A stretch of DNA of 64,000 nt, taken from NCBI GenBank assembly GCA_047967505.1, contig CM106538.1, one strand, 5' to 3'. A program made the translations under genes and the position numbers. The DNA is from Dipteris shenzhenensis (lineage: Eukaryota > Polypodiophyta > Polypodiopsida > Gleicheniales). Shown piece by piece: positions 20,905-34,032 of the stretch. Position 1 is the stretch's first letter. Each line of letters starts with the position of its first letter. Under the pieces are notes generated by a model that was not told where the DNA came from, ran no database searches, and saw nothing but the letters and a program-made list of their open reading frames with translations.

Positions 20905-21850
20905 TGTCAATTGAATGGTGGTACCACGTCACAATCTTGACCAAACCTTACTGTGGTGACCCAACTAGGGGTTAACTTGTCTTGGGGTTAACTTGACCAA
21001 CCCTATCATCACCTAATCATACCCAGGTCAACTTGACCCAAGGTGGCTTGACTTAACCCCTTATCTGTAGGTGGGGTCAAGGAAGACAACTAAAGCTTGC
21101 ATGTGCCTAAAATAGGGCATTTAAAAATGCTGACCTAAGTCTCTACCAACTTGCAAACAAAGGAACATCCAATGAGAAAGAAGGTGCCGAAGATGTGGTG
21201 CGCGCGAACGGTTCCTTATGGATTCATGTGGAGTTGCAGCTCCGACTCCTGCCACGTGTCCCAAAGGTATCGCTCCAAAGCATTGTCTCGTGCCACATGT
21301 CAGCGTCTGCCCGCCCACTCTAGTTTGCCTTTGCATGTAGCCTCGATTGTACACACGTGTCCCGGATTGCACAAAACGCTGCATGCATTGCACATCTCAA
21401 CATCATGTGTGTTGTAGACTACAACTGCGAGACTTGCCATGTGGCACCTCGCATAAGCTGCAAGACCCACCACGTGTCGCGGTACAATGGCATGCAAAAC
21501 TGAGCAAACTGTGAGAGGGCTGCTGACACGCAGAGACCGAGGAGAGAGTAAATGGCAACGCAGGCCCCAAAAGTGATACGGTGATGTGGCCTATCAACAT
21601 TAGACTATTATGGAGCTGGTAGTGCCACATGGCATGGCCTGTCAGCATCAGACTACTGTGGAGCAACTAGTGCCACATGGCGCGAGACTCGAACTACCAC
21701 ATCAACGGGCCACGCAATGCATATCCCACACCTCCGCTGGCCTGCCACATGGCGAAGACTACACTTGGGAGTGAGTCGAGCAGCCTGCGAAGTGTGACAA
21801 ATTAGCGACATGTGGCGAAGGACACGTGACCATGTAGAGAGAGAAAGATA
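20905..21850. other. Unassigned sequence rich in CCACATGG/CACGTGT words
   Basis: About 0.95 kb of moderately GC-rich sequence. The words ccacatggc, gccatgtgg and cacgtgtc recur many times on both strands. Short open frames carry no motif. Nothing identifies it; it could be a decayed LTR or tandem satellite. Confidence 0.4.
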
Positions 21851-21856
21851 GAACTA

Positions 21857-21857
21857 G

Positions 21858-21902
<45 letters not shown>

Positions 21903-21929
21903 GGGGGGAAGAGGGGGGAGAGAGATAGC

Positions 21930-21973
<44 letters not shown>

Positions 21974-22063
21974 ACACCAAAATATAGATGTATATATCTA
22001 AACAAATATATATTTATCTCATTAAATAAATATATAAACAAATATATATATATATATATATAT

Positions 22064-22102
<39 letters not shown>

Positions 22103-22200
22103 AGGGAAGGAGGGAGGGAGATTATAAATTGTATATATATATATAGAATATAATATGTATAAATAAATAAATATTTTTATTTATTTATATTTATATTAAC

Positions 22201-22234
<34 letters not shown>

Positions 22235-22400
22235 TTATATATATATATATATATATATATAGTTATATACAGTTATAGTTATACAGAGAGAGGGGGGGAG
22301 GGAGGGAGGGAGATTATAAACTATAACTGTATATATAACTCTCTCTCTCTCTCTCTTAGAGAGAGAGAGAGAGGGGGGGGGAGGGAGGGAGAACGCTATG
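21857..22400 (+). repeat. Compound microsatellite block (GA)n, (CA)n, (TA)n
   Basis: (GA)n near 21860-21900, (CA)n 21935-21970, (TA)n 22040-22065 and 22235-22262, further (GA)n at 22064-22095, 22215-22235 and 22355-22375, and three copies of a G-rich word 'gggggagggagggaggga' each after a GA run. Embedded is an inverted repeat, tagttatatacagttatag (about 22260) with its complement near 22321. The open frames here are artefacts. Confidence 0.9.
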
Positions 22401-22563
22401 TTATATATAAGATATTTGTTTAGTTTTTACATTTTGTATTTAGTTTATATATGGTAGATTGTGTAAGGTTGAAGCATACCAGAGAAATGATGTGGCTATG
22501 GATCACTTTGCAAAGATACCACATGGCAACGAAGCATGATACATGGCAAATTAACACATAGAC

Positions 22564-22564
<1 letters not shown>

Positions 22565-22594
<30 letters not shown>
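22565..22594 (+). repeat. (GA)n microsatellite
   Basis: About 30 bp of perfect GA repeat, isolated from the main block. Confidence 0.9.
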
Positions 22595-22598
<4 letters not shown>

Positions 22599-22599
22599 T

Positions 22600-23408
22600 A
22601 TTTGCAGCTACCATTTTTGTGAATTTTTCCATGGTAGTTTCAAAATGTGTGTTGCTTCACATCCTTCTACTTCACATTCTTCCATCTGATTTAGATTCTT
22701 CCTTCTTTCAAATTTGTGTGGAACGACAACTTAAAAATTCTTTGTATATACCAACAAAATCCTGTTTGACAAATAAAACCAAAGGCTCATGATAAAGAAA
22801 CAAATATAGGACAAAATAATTATGATGTTCTTGAGCGTGTAATGTAAATGCTTGGAATCAAGAAGTTGAGAAAAGAAAGTAGACGTAGCGAGGGAAGGAA
22901 TGGTTTGGGAGTAAAAGGAGGTGGATTGGGCATGGATCTATCTTGTGAGGGAGTTAGACATAGTGCAAAAGAAAGGTATGTTAATAGAATGGCTTTTCGC
23001 TATATTGCAACATCATCATGCACTTTAGAAATACTTTAGGAGAATTTATCATATCAAAAATTGCTTTTAAAAGTGGTAAGATGTTAGGTGATAAACTTTA
23101 CTTTTATACAATCAGTTGTTGCCAATATGGATGTTATTAATTTGAACTCAATATATTTTACATAAGGGATTTTCAAACATCAAAGGAGAAAAAGTTTATG
23201 GGGAAGACGGGGTTAGAAAATAACCTCAAAATTCATAGAGGGGGTTATCCAAACCAAAGGAAAATTTAAAGTTACATAGGGGTTTTTTAAGGATACCTTG
23301 AATGCAAAAGATATATCTCCTCTTTTCTAAGTGGATGCCTTGGGGGTTTTTTTTTCTCCGCAAATTGAGCAATGGACTTGCAGCTTCTCAGTTGCTTTGA
23401 ACCATCTT
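22600..23408. other. Unassigned non-coding stretch
   Basis: AT-rich with only short frames; I recognise no gene or element. Confidence 0.5.
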
Positions 23409-24102
23409 TCAAATTTCAAATTGAGGGATTTGGACAACAAGATGTGCTAGGAGTAAACACTGCTCAAGAAGAATATTGGTGTAATCATTATCATTGGAAG
23501 TTGATGATTGATACGGCACAAAGGAGTTCTGCTTTTCTTGAATTCTAGAAGGCAGCAAAGATGGGAATGCAGGGGCAACCCATGAAAGACCAATCACTTC
23601 AGATTGAATTTGCAAAGCTAGTGAGCGAAGAGACAATAGAGGGCTTGCTTCCTTGATTTGGTTCATTGCGCTTTGGAATTTTGAAAGTAGAAGGATTGCT
23701 GAAGTTACACTCTGTTCTAACATTTTCCAATAGGAAAATTATAATTTTTGTTGGCATATTAAGCCACGACACTCGACAATAATCTAGCAAGTTGGAGAAG
23801 CGAGCAGAGGGATCTTTCATTCCGATGGATTCTTCATCTAAGCTCTTTAATGAGAGATTGCAATATTGCATGTTGATCGTATCCTTTCTTGACACGAATG
23901 GACTAGGAACCTGCTTTCCTGTGATGAGAGGTTGCATTTTGAGAATCGTATTCCAAATCATCTTTTTCCCCTTCTCAAAGGAGTCTGTAGACCTAGTATG
24001 TCTAGCCAACTTTCCATCATCAATGGCCCTTGTGCCGTGCATTAATGTGGTCTTTGAGTGGAAAAGTTCGATAACCCTCAACTCAAATCGTTGGTAAGAC
24101 AA
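23409..24102 (-). pseudogene. Unidentified coding-like relic, minus strand
   Basis: A 167-codon open frame (23599-24102) with ordinary amino-acid composition (QRFELRVIELFHSK, ARFSNLLDYCRVSWL, TSFANSI) stops near 23600. A second frame at once continues plausibly (QSEVIGLSWVAPAFPSLLPS...CLLLAHLVVQIP, to 23409), so a single frameshift appears to split a longer protein. I do not recognise the family; it has no retroelement motif. It could be an exon or retrocopy of a host gene. No splice sites or partner exons are clear. The frame stands out because its surroundings have almost no long open frames. Confidence 0.4.
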
Positions 24103-24329
24103 AAAGATATTGGCAAGAGCTTGAGAGGAACTAACAGGATCAACTCACGGGCTCGAGAAGAGGAAAAAGCAACCATAGCTAGACACACACAAAAGAAGAT
24201 AGGGTAAGCCATCTAATTCTTCAAAAGATTCTTTGTAGTATTGAATAAGTTCCTCGGATATAGGCACTATGTCTGATTTTCTTAAACTAAATATGATGGT
24301 CTACATTGATTGTGTTAACAAAATCTTGG

Positions 24330-24462
24330 TAATGTAGTATTTTCTTCTATATTGCTAGCTGCACCTTCAAGAATCGTTCTCTGTCTCATGAATATAGTAT
24401 TTCCTTCTATATTTCTAGCTAGACCTTCAATAATCGTTGTCTATCTCCTGAATATAGTGACT
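24330..24462 (+). repeat. About 65-bp imperfect tandem duplication
   Basis: The phrase 'agtatttyyttctatattkctagct...accttcaaKaatcgtt...ctgaatatagt' appears twice in a row with several differences. Confidence 0.7.
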
Positions 24463-24749
24463 TTGGTAATGCAGGCCTTTCCTAGATTCTACAAGTTAAA
24501 TAATTGAAGGATATATATTCTTAGCAAAGCAGTTAAAGTCTTTGGGAAGCTTTAGAATAGTTGAATGGGTTCCTCATTTTCAATAAGGTCTCCTTTTCAT
24601 GGAGTTGTTCTTATTTTAGTTTAGCATGGCTAGCTTGGGTATAACTCATCCCTTTGGTTGAAAGCTTTCTTCCAACACTCGAGTGAAACGGTTCATCTTT
24701 CCATAGTAGTTTCATTTTGCATTACTCTTCTTCAAATTTTCATAATCTA

Positions 24750-24830
24750 GCTGCTTAAGAAAGATGGTTGTAGATAGTTGCTTGAGAAAGATGGTTGTAG
24801 ATAGTTGCTTGAGAAAGATGGTTGTAATCT
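24750..24830 (+). repeat. 27-bp tandem triplication
   Basis: Three copies of gcttgagaaagatggttgtagatagtt, the first and last with small differences. Confidence 0.88.
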
Positions 24831-26096
24831 AGTCTCATAAATTACTAGACTTCATTCGCAATTGTGAACTGTACTCTACATAAAAGACCTATGAATGTTT
24901 ATGAAAATATTAGATGAAAAATATTTTAGAATTCTAGGATATTGTAAGACATAGAGTTTATGTAGGTCCTTCGCACTTGGGAAGGGCAATCCCTATTTTA
25001 CTTCTCATTAATTTATCAATGGGACTCAAAGGAAAGCGATCTAGTACTAAGACTAAAAATCTCCTCTTTTGGTATTATAGGTCTATTTTGACATAAATTA
25101 TGTGATTATAATCTCTTATTGCTTGTTGAAACACTAGGTTACTAACTTTTTTGGAATTGTAAGCTACATGCTTGGTTAATTGAAATTGCGTGCGTTATAT
25201 CTATCTATGATATGAGTTATAGTGACCTTTGAGAAAATGGGTAAACTTGCATCAAATCATCCAAAGGTAGACCTTGACTCATTTGATTAGTGACAAGTTG
25301 AGTCACCAAAATAATTTCCCTCTTAAGGAATGCATGTATTTATTCCAAGTGTCATCACGTTTACTTAATGTCCTGCGTGTAGCATGCTAATAAAACTTAA
25401 TGTGATGCGAATATTCCAGTGATATTTGAGGGTTTGGGTATGTTATGCTCTCTTGGTTGCATGTGGCTTATGGCAATAACATTAATACTTTAACCATTGT
25501 TCTTTTTTTTTTTGAGATGTTGAAATATTTTCTTGAAATAATCGAAATACATTTTATTCATAAAATGGCATGTTGTATTTTTTCCATTAATGAATAGCCA
25601 TCCCAAATCAAAATCATTCAATGTGCATTTGGTTGCCTCCACTAAGACTCTCTTCACTCTTATTAGTAATACCATTCTCTTTGGATCTGTCTTAATTTGG
25701 GTCCACAATAATATGTGATTGGCCATCCTCCTACATATGATGCATACATGTTCACACGGCAAGTAGGGACGAGGCCATTTTTTCAAGAGCTGGAGAGTCA
25801 GGGGTACCAGATCAATTGGGCTACAGTGGCTTCTTGGCATGTAAGTCTACTCTAATAATCACTATTCTCAAGCATGTTTCATTGTACCATTGATTTTACA
25901 ATTAAGCTATAATCTTATTTTTAAAATTGCTTCATTCTTAGGGTGGCAATTTGGGAACCCCAGGCAACACAAAGGAGGAGAAGCTTGTAGGTGGAGACCT
26001 CTTGGAGAGAGAGAGGAGACGGAGGGATCATGCAGAGGTGGAAAGTCCGAGGGATCATGTGGGGTGGGGTCAATTCTAGTAGTTTGGAGTTAGATT

Positions 26097-26231
26097 AATA
26101 GTATACCCTTAGCAATGTTGCCATTTTGTAGTAGTATATCTTCGGCAATGTTGCCATTTTGTAGTAGTATACCTTCAGCAATTTTGTCATTTTGTATGTA
26201 GTATACCTTCGTCAATGTTTCCATTTTGTAT
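26097..26231 (+). repeat. 33-bp minisatellite, four copies
   Basis: Copies start near 26101, 26134, 26167 and 26201 with the pattern gtatacctt.(a/g)gcaatgttgccattttgta; periods are 33, 33 and 34 bp. Copies differ at a few sites each. Confidence 0.88.
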
Positions 26232-29200
26232 CTCCCCTAAGGGAAATTTTGTAATATATAAGACATGATGATTGGCGAGTTTTAGGCAATTTTGCACGAG
26301 CATGTTATAACTATTACCTTTTAATAAAATATATAAAGTAGTGGGGCTGAAACAAGCCCTAAATTCCTTGTTGATCTACTGAGGTAGATTTATATAGGCT
26401 TTTGATTTTGTGCCAATGTGCCATACTTAACCTTCTTCAATTCTTTGCTTTGATATGATGTTATGAATCGAATGATGTATTCTGTCATAGTAGGTATTAG
26501 TAAGAAGGATTGTAGCTTCTAAAAAAAGCTCCCTAGTCTAATGAATAGACTAAGAAAGGGATGAAATAACACTCATGCTTCCCAAGCATGTGGATGAGGC
26601 TTATCATGAATAAAAATGACTTGTAACATTTTGCCACTTACCTATACCATATGGCCTTTGTGGCAAGTCAAGTGTATGGCATTTGATTTGACATATCTTT
26701 CTATCCACTAGATTCGGATGTTCAAGCATAGTCCACAACATGACTATTGGGAGATTCAATGAATTTGCCACTTCTTGCATCCAAGCGCCTCCCTGAGTAA
26801 AATGAAGACAAAACCATGAGAAATTTGAACGTCGTGAGACATTTCACCATCTTAGAAGCAATTTCTAAGCCTCTTCCCTAGCTGGTTATTTTCTAAAAGA
26901 TCCCCTACGTGGAAAGAAAGCAGTATTCAATCCAGGAATAAAAAACACAATGTATAGAAGCGGAATACTTTTGAAAAACTTCTTATTTCTATGAATCAAG
27001 GTTGCTTTTGCCATCAAGCTCTGGAACAAAGAAGGAAAGAAGAAGAAGAAGAAGAAGAAGAAGCCTACAATCAATCATGAGCTGCAAAACGATTTTGCCA
27101 TGGAATGAAACACGAATTCCTTGGTACCTTTAAAGGAGGCAAAGGCAGTAGTGGGGGAGGGAGAATCGAAAAGGCCAGCCATGAGTAGAAGGAAGGAAGC
27201 ATTGTTGCTCTAGAGACATCCCTTAGGAGGGGAAACACATTGAAAAGCATGAACTGATTCAAGAAGCTATGAACCAAGAAGATCTGCGGCTACCTAAGGC
27301 TAAGGGAAGCAAGTCAATAAAATCGATAGCTTGTTGCTATCCAGCCCTTTGTTACCTTTCTTCTTCTTTTTGATGATTTGCAAAAGGATAGCATAGCTAG
27401 TCCCTTGGGGGTTCACGATGATTGATTGAAATGGCTGGAAAAACCATCCACCTCACTCGATTCTCTATGTTTCTTTTAGAACTCCAGCTATCATGTCAAG
27501 CAGAAGAAAGCACAGAGATAGCTCTAGGTCTGGAAGCTGCACATAGTTTCTCTTAAAAGAGCATCAATAAATAACATGGAATCTTGCTTAAGACATTGAA
27601 CATAGCATAAAAGGCACCTTCTCGAACCAAAAAAACAATAGCTACACCATCCAAAATGTTGTTGATTGAAAGGAAGCTGAATGACTCTAGGTTCTTGTAG
27701 AACAAGAGGTTAGCACCTGCAACCTTCTAGATAGCTCAATGCAACCTGAGAAAATAGTCAACTGGTCCCCAAAACTGTGCAAGAGGCAATAGGGTCCCCT
27801 AGTTGATACATAGCCCTATTAATTAATTACTTGAGTGAGGCGGGCGGGTGCAATATTGTTGGATTAAATCGATTAACATAAGGCTCGATGAGCAGATTGA
27901 TCGATTAATGTAAGGCTCGATGAGATGATTTGTGATGGCTTGCTTGTGGCTTTCTCTAGAAGCTTCAGCATCTCGAACCTTTTGTCTCCTTGGATAGAAT
28001 AAAAGGAGGGGGGGGGGGCTGGGTGCAGGGAGAGAAGGGGAAGGCGTGAGTGCAGGGAGGGAAGGAAGCGCAAGGAGAGGAGGGGAAGGGAGAGGGGTAG
28101 GGAGTAGGCAGAGATGGAAGGAGAGGAGCAGGAATAGTGCTAGTCTAATTGACACAAAGGAATAGTCTAATCAACACAGGGGAAGGGAGGGCGAGGAAAT
28201 AATCAGGAACATGGATAGGTTAATCGATGCAGTGAGGGAGCGAGAACAAATTAATTGATTGATTTCAACATAGATGCAAATAGGTGATGCTGCCAATATA
28301 GAACTATGCAAGAGGTATCTAGAAGCCTTGCACAAATTGAAGGGCAACTGGGCTTTGCAAGGCAATAGATTAGGGCAAGAATTTTAAATCCTACAACTAA
28401 TTATGTTAATCACTGATTTGTGAGTTTGGTGAGGTTAATCTGGCTGAAGGGGAGGGAATTTTTAATGGGGTGAGTAGCTACTTAGGTCCCCCCCCCTTCC
28501 CCTACAAAAATTAGTCAACTTTCATTAAACAAAAACCAATAATAATCATTAAATTATGTGAATTTTGTGAGGGGGGCTTAAGTTAATCAGGTCAAGAGGG
28601 ACCAACAAATTATTAGGGATTTTCATTTAAAGTTTTCTAGGGGGACATATTTCTTGCCTTTCCTGCCACTAGTTAATAAAATTTTGGAACTCTTTATAAA
28701 TGGGGACCTCTTAATGGTACATAATTGAATTACTTTTAAACTATATATATTATTTGTACTTTCTATATCATGTCATCATGGAGTACCCATTTGAATGACA
28801 TACGAAAACTCCTACATCTAACTTATTAGAAATAATTGTATATAGAGGGGTATGCCACGGGTATGCCATCTTCATTGTGTGTTGTTATAGCTATGAACCC
28901 CCCTTAATTATGTTACATGGTATATAAGGTGTTTCCTTGAGGGCCTTATACATGGTCTCCATCCCTATTCCAATAATCCCCTATTTCTTCCTCATCCCCT
29001 ACCCATCCTTATTTTTTAAATGCACATCCCTTTGCTACATCATAGCCACCCAAGCCTTTTTTTACTAAATTTTGTTCTTGAGGATATGCAATTAAAAAAC
29101 CCCTTATGTAAATGGAACTTTCCTGTGTTATTTAAATCCCTACTATTAATTTTATTATGTGAGTATCCTTGAATTTAATACCCCTATGTTGAACTCACGT

Positions 29201-31215
29201 GCAAGTTTACATACTACTTAGTGGACGCCATGGGGAAAAACCATCGCTCGGACACAAAGAAAAAAGAACAAACAATAAGGGAATCATTTGTGACAATGGA
29301 GAAGGAGCCAAAATGATGGGTCAAATAGCAGATTGAGATAGCGTGGATGAAAGGGGTTTTGGAGAGGCAGAGGGGCTAGGAGGGAGAGAGAGGGGGAGGG
29401 GTAGGGAGATGGTCACAGATAAGGAGAAGAGGGCAAGGTGGGAGGAGGCACAAGGTGGGAACGAACAGGAAAGGGATGAACTTTTGAAGGGGCATTTTTT
29501 ATTTTCCATGTGGCTTAGGTTATTTTTTTGCTTTATGGGGAGGCTTTTAACTTAGATTAATCACATGTAATATCTTAGGGAATAGGATTGTTCCTTTTTT
29601 GTTTAAGAAGGTACATAATCTATTGCAAACAAATCATGGAGTTTGAGGGAAACTATAGCACTACTTGAATTCAAAGATGATGATTGAAGAATAAACAATA
29701 GATATGAATGGATTGGTGCAAAAGAAGAGAGTAGAAGGAGGTTATTTGTAGTGGCATCTTTGAAAATTTCCAATACCCACATAAAAAATGCAAGATTTAG
29801 TATGGGAGGAGGAGAGGATGAAAAGAATGAGATGAAATGATGAAAAAGAAATAAGAACAATGTAGCAAGATGGGATGCAATCAACTTCTAAAACAAAGCT
29901 AATACCTATTGTAAGAGAGGCATCTCTAAACCCACGTTGATTTTATTTAAATGGATTCAATGAATGAAGCTTGGGTAATACATGTATGGTGATCAAATGA
30001 TTGTAGTGGTATGCTTTAAGTTAGTGCTAACGGCACTAAGCATAAAAATCAAAGCATTTCCCTTTTTGTCTGATTTAATCTATCTCCTTCCCATGCTTCC
30101 CAAATATTTTGATAAGATGGCTCTAGTCTCATGATGATTCTTGAGACTTTATTCCTCCTATGTGAGTGTATGCTAAATAGCTTTCCAAAATGTGTATTCA
30201 ATCAATTCATATAGCTAACATGATATCAGCTCCAACTTCAAAAGTAGAGATCAACACGACTGTTGGTTGCTAACATGCATGGAAGAGTTGAAAATATCCA
30301 TGTGGTTCTTTGTGAAACCACATTTGAAAGTTAGCACATGGAAGAGGGTCACCTATATGCCTTGTAGATGCTCTTAAGACTTACATAACACTTTACCCTC
30401 CTTTCCCTTCAACCAATTAATGAATTTAGCATTTTTTCAAGTTGGGGAAACCTATTCACATGGCAAGTGCAATATTGGATAGCTTAATGTTTAAATACAT
30501 AAGACCCCGAATTATTATCATAACTTTGAAAACTGACCCGAATTGCACTTGATTGTGCAAGTATTCTATTGGTACTTAATGTATAGATCTAGCATAATTG
30601 TTGAAAATTATATTTAAGATGCTAGAACTATATAAATATTTATTGTATAAAACTTTGGAAAATTTTTATGGAGTTTATTTTTACTTTTGTAACCTTTAAG
30701 GCTAAACTTAACTGTTTTTTTAAATTTAGTTTCAAATCCTCGCGAATGTATTGAGCTTCAATTTTTGTAAGACCATATAAAATTTCACAAGCCTTATAAA
30801 ACTTTCACTTATATAATGAAACTAATGCAAAAAAATTGTTCCTTCTCCCTATTTGATATATATATATTTTTTAAAGAACATATCCCCCCTATTCCATCTT
30901 TAACCTATTAACCATGGATAGGACGAAAAGAAAGGGGAGGACACGTGGTAGCTTGGATGCCAAGAGCTACCACATCCAACCTTCTTGGGCAATTATTGAT
31001 GACGATGATGATAAAGAATTTCATTCACCCATTTTGTTTGACTTTTTGGTTCGTATGTACATCTTGCTCTAGTGTTTCCATTTCCTATCCTTAGATTCAT
31101 CATTGCCAGAGAGAATCAAGCCACAATTCACAAGCCTTAAGAGAGAGTGTTCAAGTTCCTATTTGGCATAGCAGCTCGACATCAATCCATTCCCCTTCTA
31201 CATGCGTGGGTGTGC

Positions 31216-31455
31216 AGAGAAATGAAAGGAAGGAGGACGAAGTGCAAGAGGTGCTACTGCTATAGGACATCAAGGTGCCTTCAATCGAGGTGACCAGCTT
31301 AGCAGCGTTCATCAACTTGCCTGATGCAAATGAGAAGATGCTGAGCTATGTGGAGTTTGTGGGTTCATTTGCAAACATTCCACACGGGGGAGCAAAGCAT
31401 AAAAGAGAGTTGAAGCTGAACGTTCGGTTTACAATCATCAAGAACATTCACTAAG
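31216..31455 (+). pseudogene. Unidentified coding-like fragment
   Basis: One frame reads EDEVQEVLLL, a TAG stop, then about 60 codons including VTSLAAFINLPDANEKML, SYVEFVGSFANIPHGG and LKLNVRFTIIKNIH before a stop. Composition is protein-like and codon use differs from the AT-rich flanks. I do not recognise it. It may be an exon or retrocopy remnant of a host gene, broken by the TAG. Confidence 0.3.
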
Positions 31456-32289
31456 GTAAATACAACCTTTGATAGAACCATTGTTTGCTTGCACAACTCC
31501 CTAGAGTGCAAAATAAACATCCTCTAAGTTTGTTGAACCCACTTAACCAAAGTTTGTAGAGAGAAGTTGAAATCCACCTTGCTTTGTGAGCCAAATTGAA
31601 ATCTTAACTCAATCTTAATCATATAACAAAGGCTTGTCAAAGAAAGACAACTATGAGCAAGATATTCATAGCAATCCTGTGTTTTCTCTCATGATAACAA
31701 TTCAAGTGTGTGTTTCTTTTCGAATAAAATGTAGATTACTATGATGTGACAAAAAATTATGGTTAAGCATGGACTCTCAAAGCACTAATAGAGCACTCAT
31801 GTGTGGACTTGTAGACCTAGGGCGCTAACTCAAGGTGTATAATGTTACTACCCTCGTCCAAAATCTAGGGTATGGGGAAACAAGGTCCATATATAATATG
31901 CATGGATTTCCTTTAAAATTTTTAAATATGCAAGGGAAAAATATGACAATCTCTAGTCCTCCCTACCACAACATAAGGTTTATACTTTAAAAATATGAAA
32001 GATTTTAAGATTTGTACATATTTTTTATAATATGTGAGACCCAAGGGGGGTGGGAGGGGGCAGTGGGGGGTTTAAACAATACACTTAAATTTCATAATCA
32101 TGTAACTTTTTCATGTGTTACCCAGATTTCAAGGTGGCAAGACATATTCGAAGCTTTAGTGTAGATCACAATCATGCTAATTTGACTAATTTTTTTTTTA
32201 ATACTTACTTGAAATCCTTTTAAAAAATAAAAATAAAAAATAAATGTTGGTTATATTGTAGGGGTCACGGTGCCATGAACCTTCCCACC

Positions 32290-33960
32290 TCTTCCAACGT
32301 AGCATTAAATACTGGATTCTTGCCTACCGTGATGAAGCTAAGATCTGAAGCTAAGATCTTTGAGGTATGTGCCTACCTCTTTCGCAATGGACCTTACCAT
32401 GAAGCCTTTCTGCGTTTAGTCTTTGAAGATCACTCTGTTCTTGGTTTCCCACACAATTAGATGCACCGCCGCCCTTATGAGGGGCCAACTCACCGCTAGC
32501 GTTGAAGGGCGCTTGTATGTGTCCCCAAGGATGCGGCTATCCACCTTGGCCGAATGCTAAATTACACCATTAGACCTGATTTTTTCACAGCTCCCTCCAC
32601 CAAATGCCACACTTCCCATGTGATGGGGCAGCCCTAGAAAAGATGTCTCATGAATTCAGGAGAGTTGCCACAGATTCTGCACATGGGGTTAATTTGTAGG
32701 CGTTTTGCTAGCTTTCCCCGAATCGGCAGCCACATATTCACAACACCTTCCACATGACGAACCTAGCTTTACCCACCAGGAAATCCTTCCAAATCGTTGT
32801 GCATCTGGCCTTCCACCATGTCGGGCTGTGCTTGGTTCCACTTCCTATTCCAATCACCAACTCGGGACTCAATATCTAGCATGTGTTTGTACAAGCCTCT
32901 AGCATTCACCTTGCAAGGGGGGGTCTTCCCCACAACCCATTGGTTAGATCTCTAATCTGTTGAGGGGACAGTATTGGAGGGCCACGATTCGGGAACTCGA
33001 TCAATCATAGCCTGCAACAGATCCACCTCCCCATCTGTTAGAGCTAGATTCAATCTGAGTTGATCCACCCTAATCCAATCTGCCCCCCTAGGATCCCACA
33101 AATCCTCCCAAGTTCTTATCCCTTTCCTATATAAGCTCCTTGCTCTCCGAAAACAGTTCTCCCTCCCTAGGCCTTGCTCCACCACACACTTTCCTTGAGG
33201 CGCTCACATCACCTCTTAGGCCCTTTCTTCCCTTTCACAAATGATAAAAGCTCCACACATATCTTCCAGGCTTGGACCAAGCCTCAAATTAAATCAGACC
33301 TTTGTATTAGCAGGGGGAAGAACAAGCATAACCTATCATACTAGGAGAGATTTGACCAGTTTCATGTCCACCTCGTGTTGGAGTTCTCAATGAAGAATTT
33401 GGAGATGGATGCCCAGGGCGCACCCCTCAAAGAGGTATGGGAGCCATTTGCAAAGAGGGTTGCATTCTACAGCAACCGACAGTCAGGCAGCCGTACCCCT
33501 CCCTACAGCTTTGGGGCCTTCAAAGGGTCCCAAGGCACATAGTGCATTTTGCATTTCCCATGCTCCTCAGCCCAAAGGAATGCGTGAAAAATTTTATCGA
33601 TTTTCAGCCATTGTGTTCTTGAGAAATGCCAGATTGAGGCAGTGTAGATTACTAATACAGCAAGGATGTGTTGAATCACTAGGAGGCGAGCATTCCAACC
33701 CAACACAATGCCGGACCAGGCTCGCAACTTTTCCTTCACCTTCTTTCAGAACCACTCAAACCTCTGTTGTAGATTTAAATCTAGGCCTAGAGGGGTGCCT
33801 AGGTATCGGGCTACTTTACCTCTTGGGATGATTTCCATTCCCAATGTACTCACCCAATCTAGGGATGGCCCATGGTCCATTTGCAGCATAAATGTCTTTG
33901 CCCAACTACACTTAGACCTTGATGCTAAATAAAACTAATCCAGAATAGTCAGGAGAATGT
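32290..33960 (-). pseudogene. LINE relic: RT thumb to zinc-binding C-terminus
   Basis: Minus strand from right to left: EIIPRGKVARYLGTPLGLDL (about 33790-33850), the LINE 'YLG.P.G' motif; then ARLLVIQHILAVLVIYTAS, KIDKIFHAFLWAEE and MHYVPWDPLKAPK (33503-33739), the post-RT block; then a less conserved GIRTWEDLWDP segment with SLYRKG (32952-33185); then the zf-RVT module with CRICGNSPEFMRHLF and a GCP..WEVWH tail (about 32590-32720). Several stops and frameshifts. The endonuclease and the RT catalytic core are missing at the right, where a copia-type LTR begins. Confidence 0.85.
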
Positions 33961-34017
33961 TGACGCTTGCTATGACATGCAGATTCACACAACCACTCCC
34001 ATGAGATCTACTAAACA

Positions 34018-34031
34018 CCACTCTAATACCA
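34018..34031 (-). promoter_or_regulatory. tRNA-iMet-type PBS
   Basis: Minus-strand TGGTATTAGAGTGG, one base from the LTR edge at 34033. It is close to TGGTATCAGAGC, the common plant PBS complementary to initiator tRNA-Met. Confidence 0.55.
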
Positions 34032-34032
34032 C

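Larger units (their letters stand above)
24103..31215. other. Long AT-rich non-coding region
   Basis: About 7 kb with no supported gene. Besides the minisatellites listed it holds a (GAA)n run (27040-27063), purine-rich frames at 28000-28100 and 29380-29440 that are composition artefacts, and a short duplicated 'cgattaaYRtaaggctcgatgag' (27868-27925). It may be old decayed transposons; none is identifiable by eye. Confidence 0.5.

Noticed and set aside
33409-33831. 140-codon plus-strand frame
   Set aside because: Lies antisense to recognisable LINE RT motifs on the minus strand.
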